Of a stretch of 64,000 nt of DNA, positions 38,104 to 48,208 are shown piece after piece (position 1 is the first letter of the stretch; the number at the start of each line of letters is the position of its first letter). The notes under the pieces were generated by a model that ran no database searches, was not told where the DNA came from, and worked only from the letters and a program-made list of their open reading frames with translations. The stretch lies in contig NZ_JACCBY010000001.1 of NCBI RefSeq assembly GCF_013409985.1, positions 1,116,001 through 1,180,000 on the forward strand, written 5' to 3'. A program made the translations under genes and the position numbers. Source of the DNA: Sphingomonas melonis (GTDB taxonomy: Bacteria; Pseudomonadota; Alphaproteobacteria; Sphingomonadales; Sphingomonadaceae).

Positions 38104-38927
38104 GCGGCGTCTTTCGTCAGGGCGGCGTGCAGGAGGGCGCGGGTGTGCGCCCAGGCGGGGGTGCCGGGGGCGATCAGCTCGACATGACCGGTGTCGGCGA
38201 CCGTGTGGAGGCGCGCCGTATCGCCGGCGGCCTGCGCGCGCGCGACATAATCCTCGGCGAGGCGATAGGGGACGATGCGATCCTCGCGGCCGTTGACGAG
38301 ATCCTGCGTCGCGCCGAGCGGGAGGAGCGGCGGGATCGACGTGTCCGCATAGGGCGCGGCGCGGCTTTGGTCGGTGAGCTGCGCGATCACCCCGGTACCG
38401 CAGCCGTTGTCGGGGCTGGCGGCGACCGCGGCGAGATCGGGCAGGCCGCCGAGGCTGACGACGTGATCGAGGCGCAGCGGATCGGGATGGTGGAGCGGGC
38501 TGTCGGCCGCGATCCGGTGGCGCGCGGCGAGCCACAGCGCGAGATGGCCACCGGCGGAATGACCGAGCGCGACGCGGCGGGCGAGGTCGAGCCCATACGC
38601 GGCGGCGTCGCTGCGCAGCCGGTCGGCGGCGGCGGCGACATCGCGGAAGGTGCCGGGATAGCCGCCGCCGGCGCGGTCGACGCCGCGATAGTCGATGTTC
38701 CACACCGCGATGCGGGCGGCGCGCAGGTCCGCGGCGGCCCAATCCATCAACCGGCGGTCGGCGACGCTCGTCTGCCAGCAGCCGCCGTGGACCATCAGCA
38801 CCACCGGATGCGGCCCGGCACCGGCGGGGCGCCAGAGGTCGATCACCTGCAGCGGGTCGGGGCCGTAGGCGATGGTCGCGTCGGGCGTGCCGCGCGGGCG
38901 GCTGGTGAGGTCGGGCCAGGTGAGCAT
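38100..38927 (-). CDS. Alpha/beta hydrolase, probable kynurenine formamidase
   Basis: This 275-residue hydrolase has the oxyanion motif HGGCW (47-51), the nucleophile Ser124 in GHSAGG, and a His near the C-terminus in DTGHVELI. It is of the esterase/AFMID type, not the metal-dependent KynB type. The 4-nt overlap with kynU makes N-formylkynurenine the likely substrate. Substrate assignment rests on context. Confidence 0.75.
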   Translation of the reverse strand: MLTWPDLTSRPRGTPDATIAYGPDPLQVIDLWRPAGAGPHPVVLMVHGGCWQTSVADRRLMDWAAADLRAARIAVWNIDYRGVDRAGGGYPGTFRDVAAAADRLRSDAAAYGLDLARRVALGHSAGGHLALWLAARHRIAADSPLHHPDPLRLDHVVSLGGLPDLAAVAASPDNGCGTGVIAQLTDQSRAAPYADTSIPPLLPLGATQDLVNGREDRIVPYRLAEDYVARAQAAGDTARLHTVADTGHVELIAPGTPAWAHTRALLHAALTKDAA

Positions 38928-39023
38928 GCGGGGGTAACGCTAGCGGACGGCGGACGGGCGCGCGATCCCTTCAAAGCCGCGCCCGTTGCCGTTTGCGCCC
39001 CTGCGGCCTAGGGTGTTCCCGAT

Positions 39024-41276
39024 ATGGCCACCGACTTTCAGGAACCCCCGATCGGCATCCTCGATGCGCCGTTCGATACCGCGCTGTCCGACCGCTATCT
39101 GGTCTATGCGCTGTCGACGATCACCGCGCGGTCGCTGCCCGACGTGCGCGACGGGCTCAAGCCCGTCCACCGGCGGCTGCTGTGGGCGATGCGGCTGCTG
39201 AAACTCGATCCGAGCCAGGGCTATAAGAAATGCGCGCGCGTCGTCGGCGACGTCATCGGCAAATACCATCCGCACGGCGACCAGTCGGTCTATGACGCGA
39301 TGGTCCGCCTCGCGCAGACCTTTTCGCTGCGTTACCCGCTCGTCGACGGGCAGGGCAATTTCGGCAATATCGACGGCGATAACGCCGCCGCCTATCGCTA
39401 CACCGAGGCGCGGCTGACGCAGGTCGCGATCGACCTGATGGACGGGCTCGACGAGGATGCCGTCGCCTATCGCCCGACCTATAATGGCGAGGAGCAGGAG
39501 CCCGAGCTGTTCCCCGGCCTGTTCCCCAATCTGCTCGCCAATGGCGCGAGCGGCATCGCGGTCGGCATGGCGACGAGCATCCCGCCGCACAATGCCGCCG
39601 AGCTGCTCGACGCGGCGATGATGCTGGTCGACAAGCCGGATGCGCCCGACACCGCAGTGCTCGATTATGTGAAGGGCCCCGACCTGCCGACCGGTGGGCT
39701 GATCGTCGATCCGGCGGCGGTGATCGCGGAAAGCTATGCGACGGGGCGCGGCAGCTTCCGCGTCCGCGCGCGCTGGGACATCGAGCGCGAGAAGGGCGGC
39801 GGCTGGCAGGTCGTGGTCAGCGAGATCCCCTATGGCGTGCAGAAGGGCAAGCTGATCGAGCAGATCGCCGGCCTCATCAACGACAAGAAATTCCCGATCC
39901 TCGCCGACGTGCGCGACGAATCGGATGCCGAGGTGCGGATCGTGCTCGAACCGCGCAGCCGCACCGTCGATCCGCAGGTGCTGATGGACGGCCTGTTCCG
40001 CTTCTCCGATCTCGAGACGCGGATCAGCCTCAACCTCAACGTGCTCGACAAGGATCGCACGCCGCGGGTGATGTCGCTTGGCGGTGCGCTCAAGGCATGG
40101 GTCGAGCATCAGTTCGTCGTGCTCGAACGGCGCACGCGCCACCGGCTCGGCAAGATCGCCGACCGGATCGAGCTGCTCGACGGCTATCTCATCGCCTATC
40201 TCAACCTCGACCGGGTGATCGAGATCATCCGCACCGAGGACGAGCCCAAGGCGGTGATGATGGAGGAATTCCGCCTGACCGACCGGCAGGCGGAGGCGAT
40301 CCTCAACATGCGGCTGCGCAGTCTGCGCCGGCTGGAGGAGTTCGAGATCCGCGGCGAGCGCGACAAGCTCGACAAGGAACAGGCCGAACTCGAAGGGCTG
40401 CTCGCCGATCCCGCCAAGCAGAAGCGGCGGATGAAGCGCGACATGAAGAAGGTGCGCGACCGCTACGGCCCCGAGACCGCGCTCGGCGCGCGGCGCACGA
40501 CGATCGAGGAAGCGGCGCCGACCCGCGACATTCCGCTCGAGGCGATGATCGAGCGCGAGCCGATCACGGTGATCCTGTCGCAGCGCGGCTGGATCCGCGC
40601 GATGAAGGGCCATAACGACCTCGCCTCGGCGGAGACGCTGAAGTTCAAGGAAGGCGACGGCCCCGCCTTCGCCTTCCACGCGCAGACCACCGACAAATTG
40701 CTGCTCGCGGCGGAGAACGGGCGGTTCTTCACGCTGGCGGCGGACAAATTGCCCGGCGGGCGCGGTTTCGGCGAGCCGGTGCGCGCGATGATCGACCTCG
40801 ACGGATCGATCGGCGTCGTCGCCTTCCTCAACGCGCGCGCGCAGGAGCAATTGCTGATCGCCGCCACCGACGGCCGCGGTTTCCGCGTGCCCGTCGCCGA
40901 GGTGATCGCCGAAACGCGCAAGGGCAAGACGGTGATGACGCCGCGGCCCGGCGCCAAGCTGCTCGTCGTCCGTCCGGTCGCGCCCAATGCCGATTACGTC
41001 GCGGCGATCGGCGACAACCGCAAGTTCCTGGTCTTCCCGATCGCCGAGCTGCCGGTGATGACTCGCGGCCAGGGCGTGCAATTGCAGCGCTTCCGTGAGG
41101 GGCGACTGTCCGACGCCACCACCTTCGTCTTCGCCGAGGGCATGAGCTGGACGATGGGCGGCGAATCGGGACGGACGCGCACCGAAAGCGACCTGTCGCT
41201 GTGGCGCGCGGCGCGCGGCGCGGCGGGACGGACGCCGCCGACCGGCTTTCCGCGCGACAATCGGTTCGGAGGGTAA
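39024..41276 (+). CDS. parC: DNA topoisomerase IV subunit A
   Basis: This 750-residue protein has the breakage-reunion domain: [23 protein letters not shown], the QRDR region [13 protein letters not shown] (81-93), and catalytic Tyr126 in YRYTEARL. A six-bladed C-terminal beta-pinwheel follows, with GyrA/ParC repeats such as ERGWIR-like [11 protein letters not shown]. ParC with ParE decatenates daughter chromosomes. The length matches ParC better than GyrA (about 900), and no GyrA box was seen. In the QRDR the position of E. coli Ser80 is Gln87 and Glu84 is Asp91. Confidence 0.93.
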   Translation: MATDFQEPPIGILDAPFDTALSDRYLVYALSTITARSLPDVRDGLKPVHRRLLWAMRLLKLDPSQGYKKCARVVGDVIGKYHPHGDQSVYDAMVRLAQTFSLRYPLVDGQGNFGNIDGDNAAAYRYTEARLTQVAIDLMDGLDEDAVAYRPTYNGEEQEPELFPGLFPNLLANGASGIAVGMATSIPPHNAAELLDAAMMLVDKPDAPDTAVLDYVKGPDLPTGGLIVDPAAVIAESYATGRGSFRVRARWDIEREKGGGWQVVVSEIPYGVQKGKLIEQIAGLINDKKFPILADVRDESDAEVRIVLEPRSRTVDPQVLMDGLFRFSDLETRISLNLNVLDKDRTPRVMSLGGALKAWVEHQFVVLERRTRHRLGKIADRIELLDGYLIAYLNLDRVIEIIRTEDEPKAVMMEEFRLTDRQAEAILNMRLRSLRRLEEFEIRGERDKLDKEQAELEGLLADPAKQKRRMKRDMKKVRDRYGPETALGARRTTIEEAAPTRDIPLEAMIEREPITVILSQRGWIRAMKGHNDLASAETLKFKEGDGPAFAFHAQTTDKLLLAAENGRFFTLAADKLPGGRGFGEPVRAMIDLDGSIGVVAFLNARAQEQLLIAATDGRGFRVPVAEVIAETRKGKTVMTPRPGAKLLVVRPVAPNADYVAAIGDNRKFLVFPIAELPVMTRGQGVQLQRFREGRLSDATTFVFAEGMSWTMGGESGRTRTESDLSLWRAARGAAGRTPPTGFPRDNRFGG

Positions 41277-41538
41277 GGAGCAGAGCGCCCGGGTCGCGGC
41301 GATCCAAGATGGGCGGTTGCTCGCACGCCCGACAGGTGGATACATTCGACCGTTCGTGATCCCGGAGTCGACGCAAGCACAAAAGGTCAGCGGCGTGACA
41401 TTTCAGTCACGCTGCCGCCCGCGGGATGAATCACAACTATAACAACTATTTGTTTGCTCGATGCGAGAAGGTGCGTGGCTGCTGTCCGCATGACAGAGTA
41501 ACATGAACGAAATTTAATTTGAGACTTATTGCAGCTGC
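41277..41538 (+). other. Leader region of the second TonB-dependent receptor
   Basis: The segment has no gene. A hairpin with core GCGTGAC-ATTTCA-GTCACGC is at 41390-41415 without a T-run. AT-rich DNA (41440-41530) just before the gene probably holds the promoter. Confidence 0.4.
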
Positions 41539-44500
41539 ATGACACTCCGAGGCAATCCAAAACAATCATGGGGTCATCGCGTGTCCAACAAGATGTTGCT
41601 TGCCACTACGAGCCTTGCAGCAACGCTGATCGCCGCGGCGCTGGCGGTTACGCCGGCGACGGCGCAGGCTGTTTCGGATGCTGCCGCTGACCAAGCAAAC
41701 GGACAGGTCACGCAAAGCGCAACCGCCGCGGACAAGGGCGCACGGTCCGGCAATGAGATCGTGGTCACGGGATCGCGTATCCGCCGCCCGGCAATCGACA
41801 ACGCTCAACCGACCAATACCATCGACGCCAAGTTGCTCGACGAGCGGGGCTATGCCAACGTCGCCGACGCGTTGAACCAGCTGCCCGGATTTGGCCTTGC
41901 CGACAGTTCGTCGATCGGCAACCAGGGTAATGGTTTTGGCGTGGGCCAGAGCTTCGTCAATCTTTATGGCCTCGGCTCGCAGCGCACGTTGACGCTGGTG
42001 AATGGCCGCCGCTTCGTCGGTGCCAATGCCTCGACCGTCTTCTCCTCGGCCGGCGGCGGTGGTCAGGTCGACCTCAATACGATCCCGACCAAGCTGATTG
42101 AACGCGTCGACACTGTGTCGATCGGCGGCGCACCGATCTACGGTTCCGATGCGATCGCCGGCACCGTGAACATCATCCTCAAGCATGACTATGAAGGCCT
42201 CGACCTGGACGGGCAGTCAGGCATCAGTCAGCGCGGCGACCTCGGCAATCGCCGAATCCGCGCGCTCGGCGGGAAGAATTTCGCCGGTGGCCGCGGCAAT
42301 ATCACGCTCAATGCCGAGTATAATCAGGATGACGGCCTGATCGGCAACCAGCGTGATGTCATCCGTCGGCAATATGGTTTCATCGCGCCGCTCGATCCCA
42401 ATTCGCCGTACAAGAAAGTACTGGTGCAGAACGTCAGGACCTTCCTCGGCCAGCCGGGCGGAAATCCCTATATCGTCGACGGGGGGGCGCTGCGACCGAA
42501 CCGCAGCGTCACCGATGCTAACGGCAATTTGCTGCGCTTCGCACCCGATGGCACGCTGATCCCGTTCAACACGGGCACGGCGACATCCGATCCCACCACC
42601 TTCCTCGGCGGTGACGCGCTGAACATGGCCGACACGACCAACCTGCGCGTCGATGACAATCGGTTCAACGCCACCGTACTGCTCAACTACCAGTTGAGCG
42701 ACGGCATCCACTTCTTCGGCGAAGGCTGGTATTCGCGCAGCAACGCCACCAACGTGGCAGGCCAGCCCGTCTACAATACCGGATTTTTCCGCCAAGCGGA
42801 GCCGGGTGCGTTCGACGTCAACGGCAATTACATCGTCAAGCTGGGCAATCCCTTCCTCAATCCCCAGGCCAAGGCGACGATCGTGCGCAACTTGGTCGCG
42901 AACGGCTTGCCGGCAACCGATAACGACGTCTTCTATCTTGGCCGGGCGAACACCGATCTGATCAGTGGCGTCGCGCGGCTGAAACAGAACCTCTATCGGT
43001 TCGTCGGGGGCTTCACCGGTGACTTTCAGGCGCTTGGCCACACGTTCACCTGGGAAATCTCAGGCAATTACGGGCGGTCGAGCGGAACGTCGCTGACCCC
43101 CTCGCTGGTCGAACCCAACCTGCGCCGTGCGCTCAACGCCGGTACCGATGCCAACGGCAACATCGTCTGCGCACCGTTCAACCCGGATCCAAACGATCCG
43201 GCGGCGCCGCCCAACGTCGCGGCATATGCGGGCACGATCTCGCAGACCTGTGCCCCGCTCAACCTGTTCGGCAATGGAGCGCCGAGCCAGGCGGCGCGTA
43301 ACTATGTGACGACGATCGCACGCACCCGGTCGATTACGACGCAGCGCGACGTGCTCGCAACGCTGACCGGCGCGCTAGCCAAGCTGCCTGGCGGCGATCT
43401 CGGCATATCGATCGGCTACGAGAACCGGCGCGAATATTCGCGCTTCACGCCCGATGCCTATTATACCCAAGCGCTTGGCCGTTCGATCCCGATCCTGGGG
43501 GTGGAGGGCAGCTACGTCACCAACGAGGTCTTCGGCGAGATGCGCGCGCCGCTGATCAGGCCGGAGCAGCACATCCCGTTGGTGCGCGAATTCGAGGTCA
43601 ACGCAGCGGGACGCTACGTCCACAATTCTGCCAATGGCGGCGCCTTCACGTGGACGGCGGGTGGCCGCTGGTCGCTATTCCCGGGGTTCGCGATCCGCGG
43701 CAACTACACCCGTGCCATTCGTGCGCCGTCGATTACCGAGCTCTACGCGGCCAATCAGCCCGCCTATGATGGCGGCTACGATCCCTGCGATCAACAGAAC
43801 CTGACCAGCGGCCCTAACCCCGCAGTGCGTCAGGCAAATTGCCGTGCGGCCGGCCTTCCAGCCAACTTCAGCTCGCTAATCAACTCGGCAACGGTGCCGG
43901 TGACGATCATCGGCAACCGCAATCTGGCAAATGAGAAGGCAAGCTCGTGGACGATCGGATCGGTGTTTGAGCCCCGGTTCCTGCGTGGACTGTCGCTGTC
44001 GGCTGATTACGTCAGCATTGACCTCACCGATACGATCGTTGCCTCCTCGTCCAGCGCGGTGCTGAAAGGCTGCTACGATTCGACGACCTATCCGGACAAC
44101 TTCTACTGCAATCTGGTAAGTCGGGACACTTCGGTGGACAATTTCGGGCAGATCACCGCTTTGGAGGAGCCCTATGTCAATCAGGGTGGCCAGGTCTTCC
44201 GGGCGGTCGAGGCGACGCTCGCCTATCAATTCGCGCTGCCGCACGACATCGGGCGGCTGACGCTCGGAGCGAGCTATCAGCACGTCATCAAGCAATATGC
44301 GATAATCAGCGCAGACACGGGTATCCAAAGCAGTCGTGGCCAGGTCGGCGCGGGCTACGGTAATTTCATCGACCGCGGTAATTTGAACGCGACGCTCGAC
44401 AGCGGCCCGGTGTCCTGGTTCAACCAGATCCTGTACACCGGTCCGGCGGTCTTCGACGCAACCGAGCCGGCCGGAACGCGCGACGTGCCGGGTGTCAGCA

Positions 44501-44685
44501 GCTATGTGATGTGGAACACCGGGATCACGCTGCACGCCACCAAGCGGTTCGATCTGCGGATCAACGTCAACAATGTCACCGACCGTGGCATCCCGTATCC
44601 GGCAAGCGGATCGCCGGCGCAGAACGCCTATTACGATGCGCTGGCCGGGCGTGCGTTCCTGATCGGTGCCGCGATGCACCTCTAA
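41539..44685 (+). CDS. TonB-dependent receptor, large
   Basis: This 1048-residue outer-membrane protein has a signal peptide (LLATTSLAATLIAAALAVTP...AQA). The plug has EIVVTGSRIRRPAIDNAQPT, a TonB-box-like start, then NVADALNQLPGFG and LVNGRRFVG. The large barrel shows Trp/Tyr-rich strands and ends AFLIGAAMHL. Cys residues in two loops (CAPFNP...CAPLN; DPCDQQN...ANCRA) may form disulfides. Starts at GTG 41581 or ATG 41593 are also possible and would fit the signal peptide better. The substrate is unknown. Confidence 0.88.
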   Translation: MTLRGNPKQSWGHRVSNKMLLATTSLAATLIAAALAVTPATAQAVSDAAADQANGQVTQSATAADKGARSGNEIVVTGSRIRRPAIDNAQPTNTIDAKLLDERGYANVADALNQLPGFGLADSSSIGNQGNGFGVGQSFVNLYGLGSQRTLTLVNGRRFVGANASTVFSSAGGGGQVDLNTIPTKLIERVDTVSIGGAPIYGSDAIAGTVNIILKHDYEGLDLDGQSGISQRGDLGNRRIRALGGKNFAGGRGNITLNAEYNQDDGLIGNQRDVIRRQYGFIAPLDPNSPYKKVLVQNVRTFLGQPGGNPYIVDGGALRPNRSVTDANGNLLRFAPDGTLIPFNTGTATSDPTTFLGGDALNMADTTNLRVDDNRFNATVLLNYQLSDGIHFFGEGWYSRSNATNVAGQPVYNTGFFRQAEPGAFDVNGNYIVKLGNPFLNPQAKATIVRNLVANGLPATDNDVFYLGRANTDLISGVARLKQNLYRFVGGFTGDFQALGHTFTWEISGNYGRSSGTSLTPSLVEPNLRRALNAGTDANGNIVCAPFNPDPNDPAAPPNVAAYAGTISQTCAPLNLFGNGAPSQAARNYVTTIARTRSITTQRDVLATLTGALAKLPGGDLGISIGYENRREYSRFTPDAYYTQALGRSIPILGVEGSYVTNEVFGEMRAPLIRPEQHIPLVREFEVNAAGRYVHNSANGGAFTWTAGGRWSLFPGFAIRGNYTRAIRAPSITELYAANQPAYDGGYDPCDQQNLTSGPNPAVRQANCRAAGLPANFSSLINSATVPVTIIGNRNLANEKASSWTIGSVFEPRFLRGLSLSADYVSIDLTDTIVASSSSAVLKGCYDSTTYPDNFYCNLVSRDTSVDNFGQITALEEPYVNQGGQVFRAVEATLAYQFALPHDIGRLTLGASYQHVIKQYAIISADTGIQSSRGQVGAGYGNFIDRGNLNATLDSGPVSWFNQILYTGPAVFDATEPAGTRDVPGVSSYVMWNTGITLHATKRFDLRINVNNVTDRGIPYPASGSPAQNAYYDALAGRAFLIGAAMHL

Positions 44686-44796
44686 CGGCAAAGCGCTGTG
44701 ACCGCCGCCAGAACGGCGGTCGCGGCATCCTAACTTTCGTCGTTTATGAACGTATACTTTCAGGGCGCTTTAACGAACGGCGGCTAGACGGGGGGC

Positions 44797-46482
44797 ATGG
44801 CCACCGCTTCGCCTGACCTGTCCTCCGTGCCGCTTGCCGCGCTGGAGCTGTTCGAGCGCGATCTCGAGATGATCCCGATTCCGACGGTGCAGGTGGTGCG
44901 CGAGGGCGGCGGGTTCGCCTTTCTGGCGGTCAATCGCGCCTATCGGCTCGCCGGTCTCGGCGTGATCGCCGACCGGTCGCCGATGCTGGCGCTGCTCGGC
45001 AGCCGGATCGATGCCTTCCTGCGCTCGGCCGACCTGCGCATCGATTTCGACTGGTCGATCGGCCAGGTGATCGATTCGCGTTATTATCGCGTCACCATCG
45101 CCCGGCCGACGCCGACGCTGCGCGACCGTTGCCAGATCGCGTTCATCGACCTCACCGCGCAGGTCCATACCGAACGCTCGCTGCGCCGCGAGATGACAAC
45201 CGACAGCCTGACCGGTCTGCCCAACCGCGAAGGCTTCAGCGACATGATCGAGGCGGTGCAGGCGGAGCGGAGCTGTCATGCGGTGCTGGTCATCGACATC
45301 GACCGGTTCGGCCGGCTCAACGCCTGCCTGGGCGGGCTGGCCGGCGACGAACTGCTGATCACCGTCGCGCGGCGGATCAAGGGCGTGTTGCGCGCGCGCG
45401 ATTCACTGGCGCGGATCGGCGGCGACGAATTCGGTATCCTGATGGCGGTCGACGACGATCCCGCCGAGGCCAACCGCCTCGCCGAGCGGATCCGGCTGGC
45501 GCTGTCGGCGCCGTTCCGGCTGAGCGATTATGAGATCGGCGTCGAATGTTCGATCGGCATCGCCTATGGCGACGACGCGATCGACGACGTCGAGGAGTTG
45601 ATCCGCAACGCGCAATTCGCGGTCAAGCGCGCGAAGACGGGGCGGCAGGTGGAGAGTTACCAGACACAGGCGTTCACGCTGGCACGCGAGCAGTTCGCGA
45701 TGGAGACGGCGCTGCGCCGGGCGATCGACGACCGGCAATTGCGGCTCGCCTTCCAGCCGATCTGCGACCTCGCGACCGGCGCGATCGTGTCGTTCGAGGC
45801 GCTGGCGCGCTGGCGCGATCCGCGCGGCGTCGAGCACCAGCCGAGCGACTTCATCCCGGTTGCCGAGGAATCGGGCTTGATCGTGCCGCTCGGCCGCTGG
45901 GCGATGGACGAGGCGGCGCGCACCTTGCGCGCGTGGGACGACGAATGTGGCGGCGATTGCGGGATGCGCGTCGCGGTCAACCTGTCGGCGATCCAGATGC
46001 AGCGCGACGACATCACCGCGGTGGTCGAGGCGGCGCTGATCCAGCACGGCCTCGCGGGCGAGCGGCTGGTGCTCGAACTGACCGAAAGCGCGATCGTCAC
46101 CGATCCCGACCGGATCGCCGGGATCATGCACGGGCTGAAGGCGCTCGGCACGACGCTGGCGATGGACGATTTCGGCACCGGTTATTCCAACCTCGCCTAT
46201 CTCCAGAAGCTGCCGATCGACATCCTGAAGATCGACCGCAGCTTCGTGTCGGGCATGCTCGCCGACCGCGACAAGATCGCGATCGTGCGCGCGGTGCTCA
46301 GCCTCGCCCAGGCGCTGGGGATGCGGACGACGGCGGAGGGGATCGAGAGCAACGACCTGGCGCAGACGCTGGCGGCGCTCGGCTGCACCTATGGCCAGGG
46401 CTATCTCTATGCGCGGCCGCTGGAAGCCGACGATGCGCTGGCGATGGTCGTCGCGGCGCGCACCGCCGCATCGGCGAGCTGA
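44797..46482 (+). CDS. Cyclic-di-GMP GGDEF/EAL protein with N-terminal PAS-like region
   Basis: This 561-residue soluble protein has a PAS-like region (about 1-125), a GGDEF domain with an intact GGDEF at 208-212, and an EAL domain with EAL at 334-336, ELTES, DDFGTGYSNL and KIDRSFV. Both catalytic signatures are kept, so it could both make and degrade c-di-GMP. The GGDEF I-site RxxD is not obvious. Its 3' end overlaps the convergent cca gene by 76 nt. Confidence 0.92.
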   Translation: MATASPDLSSVPLAALELFERDLEMIPIPTVQVVREGGGFAFLAVNRAYRLAGLGVIADRSPMLALLGSRIDAFLRSADLRIDFDWSIGQVIDSRYYRVTIARPTPTLRDRCQIAFIDLTAQVHTERSLRREMTTDSLTGLPNREGFSDMIEAVQAERSCHAVLVIDIDRFGRLNACLGGLAGDELLITVARRIKGVLRARDSLARIGGDEFGILMAVDDDPAEANRLAERIRLALSAPFRLSDYEIGVECSIGIAYGDDAIDDVEELIRNAQFAVKRAKTGRQVESYQTQAFTLAREQFAMETALRRAIDDRQLRLAFQPICDLATGAIVSFEALARWRDPRGVEHQPSDFIPVAEESGLIVPLGRWAMDEAARTLRAWDDECGGDCGMRVAVNLSAIQMQRDDITAVVEAALIQHGLAGERLVLELTESAIVTDPDRIAGIMHGLKALGTTLAMDDFGTGYSNLAYLQKLPIDILKIDRSFVSGMLADRDKIAIVRAVLSLAQALGMRTTAEGIESNDLAQTLAALGCTYGQGYLYARPLEADDALAMVVAARTAASAS

Positions 46483-47621
46483 GCGACGCGGGCACCGTCG
46501 GGGAAGTCCTCGGCGATCCATTGCGTCTCGATCCGGCGCAGCACCGCCGCCACCTCCGGCCCCTTGCGCAGGCCGCGCGCGACCAGCGCGCCGCCGCCGA
46601 TCGGCAGCGCCGGCGGCGTCCAGTCGCGGATGGCGGCGACATCCTCGCCGGCGAGCAGCAGCCGGTCGATCGCGCTGGTCGTGCCGACGCGATAGGCGAG
46701 CGCGCGCGGGCCTTCGTCGCCGGGCCCCTGGCGGGCGGCGACCAGCCGCTTGCGATCGGCGTTCGATAGCTTGAGGCGCGCGCCGACGCCCTCCGCCGCG
46801 TCCGGCGGGAGCAGGGCGGCGAGGCGGCGGATCGCATCGGGGGCGACGCCGGCGGCGGCCTCGCGCTCGGCGAGCGCGGCGAACAGCGTCGCATCGGTGA
46901 TCTCGGGCAGCACCGCGCGGAAGATGCCGCGGTCGATCATCAGCGCGATCACCGGCACCGCATGGCGGGCGACGAGCAGCTTGAGCAATTCGGCGGCGAT
47001 CCGCTCGCGCGACAGCGCCATCAGGTCGTTGGCACGCGCGGTGCAGGCATCCAGCCCCTCGGCGTCGATCGCCGCCTGATCCTCGGCGCCGAAGCGCGCA
47101 TGGAAGCGGAAGAAGCGCAGGATGCGCAGATGATCCTCGGCGATGCGGCGATAGGCGTCGCCGATGAAGCGGACGCGGCCGGCGTCGAGATCGGCAAGCC
47201 CGCCGAAATAGTCGATCACCTCGCCGCTCGCCGGATCGGCGTAGAGCGCGTTCATCGTGAAGTCGCGACGCGCGGCATCGTCCTGCCAGACGTCGGTGAA
47301 GGCGACGACGGCATGGCGGCCGTCGGTCGAGACGTCGCGGCGCAGCGTCGTCACCTCGATCGGGCCATCGGGCAGCACCGCGGTAATGGTGCCGTGTGCG
47401 AGGCCGGTCGGGACGGCGCGGATATCCGCCGCCTTGAGCCGTGCGAGCACCTCCTCGGGCAGCAGCCGGGTGGCGAGGTCGATATCGGCGGGATCGAGGC
47501 CGAGCAGCGTATCGCGCACGACGCCGCCGACCAGCCGCGTCTGCTCCGGCCCGCCGAGCACGTCGATCAGCGCAGGGAAGCCGGCGCGCGCGGCGATCCG
47601 GTCGAGCGGCAGCGTCACCAT
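46407..47621 (-). CDS. cca: CCA tRNA nucleotidyltransferase
   Basis: This 404-residue enzyme adds or repairs the CCA end of tRNAs. It shows the class-II signature LVGGVVRDTLLG, DIDLATRL (metal-binding Asp pair), RRDFTMNALY and the template-region AEDHLRILRFFRFHARFG. ATG 47621 overlaps the end of the Nudix gene by 7 nt. The last gene of DUF1285-Nudix-cca, an arrangement I recall from other alphaproteobacteria. Confidence 0.94.
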   Translation of the reverse strand: MVTLPLDRIAARAGFPALIDVLGGPEQTRLVGGVVRDTLLGLDPADIDLATRLLPEEVLARLKAADIRAVPTGLAHGTITAVLPDGPIEVTTLRRDVSTDGRHAVVAFTDVWQDDAARRDFTMNALYADPASGEVIDYFGGLADLDAGRVRFIGDAYRRIAEDHLRILRFFRFHARFGAEDQAAIDAEGLDACTARANDLMALSRERIAAELLKLLVARHAVPVIALMIDRGIFRAVLPEITDATLFAALAEREAAAGVAPDAIRRLAALLPPDAAEGVGARLKLSNADRKRLVAARQGPGDEGPRALAYRVGTTSAIDRLLLAGEDVAAIRDWTPPALPIGGGALVARGLRKGPEVAAVLRRIETQWIAEDFPDGARVAQLADAAVRAATTIASASSASSGRA

Positions 47622-48208
47622 GCCAGCCGCCGCGACAGATTGACGATCATCGCCGCCGTCGCGCCCCAGATACGGCGGTCCTGCCAGTGGATCTCGTAAT
47701 AATGGCGGGTGCGGCCGCGCCACTCGGCGCTCGCCGCGGCCTGGTTGGCGGGATCGAGCAGGAAGTCGAGCGGCACTTCGAACACGCTGGCGACCTCCGC
47801 CTCGCTGGCGACGAACGGCAAATCGGCAGGGACGGCGGCGAGCACCGGGGTGACGGTATAGCCGGTGACGGTGCGGTAGCGGTCGACCGGGCCGATCACC
47901 TGCACCTGCGAGGGGGGCAGGGCGATCTCCTCCTGTGCCTCGCGCAGCGCGGCGGCAACCGCATCCTCGCCCGCATCGAGCCGGCCGCCGGGAAAGGCGA
48001 TCTGGCCGGCGTGGTGGCGCAACGTATCGGTCCGCTGGGTGAGCAGGACGCCGGGGCGGGCGCGGTCGGTCACCGCGACCAGCACCGCGGCGGGCGTCAG
48101 GTCGGCCTCGTCGCGGCCCTCCAACTCGCCGTCGTCGCCGGTCAGCAGGACGGGGGTGGTGCGGTTGCCGTCCTGCCATGCGCGCACCAGCCGTTCGGCC
48201 AGGCTCAT
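47615..48208 (-). CDS. Nudix CoA pyrophosphatase-type hydrolase
   Basis: This 197-residue protein has the Nudix box at about 74-97 (GGRLDAGEDA and REAQEEIAL) preceded by LLTQRTDTLRHHAGQIAFPG, the CoA-diphosphatase signature. It likely splits CoA and its derivatives into 3',5'-ADP and phosphopantetheines. Its ATG overlaps the DUF1285 stop by 4 nt, and it overlaps cca by 7 nt. Confidence 0.9.
   Translation of the reverse strand: MSLAERLVRAWQDGNRTTPVLLTGDDGELEGRDEADLTPAAVLVAVTDRARPGVLLTQRTDTLRHHAGQIAFPGGRLDAGEDAVAAALREAQEEIALPPSQVQVIGPVDRYRTVTGYTVTPVLAAVPADLPFVASEAEVASVFEVPLDFLLDPANQAAASAEWRGRTRHYYEIHWQDRRIWGATAAMIVNLSRRLAW

Noticed and set aside
41390-41415. Hairpin after parC as a terminator
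   Set aside because: The stem is good, but no T-run follows and it lies more than 100 nt after the stop.
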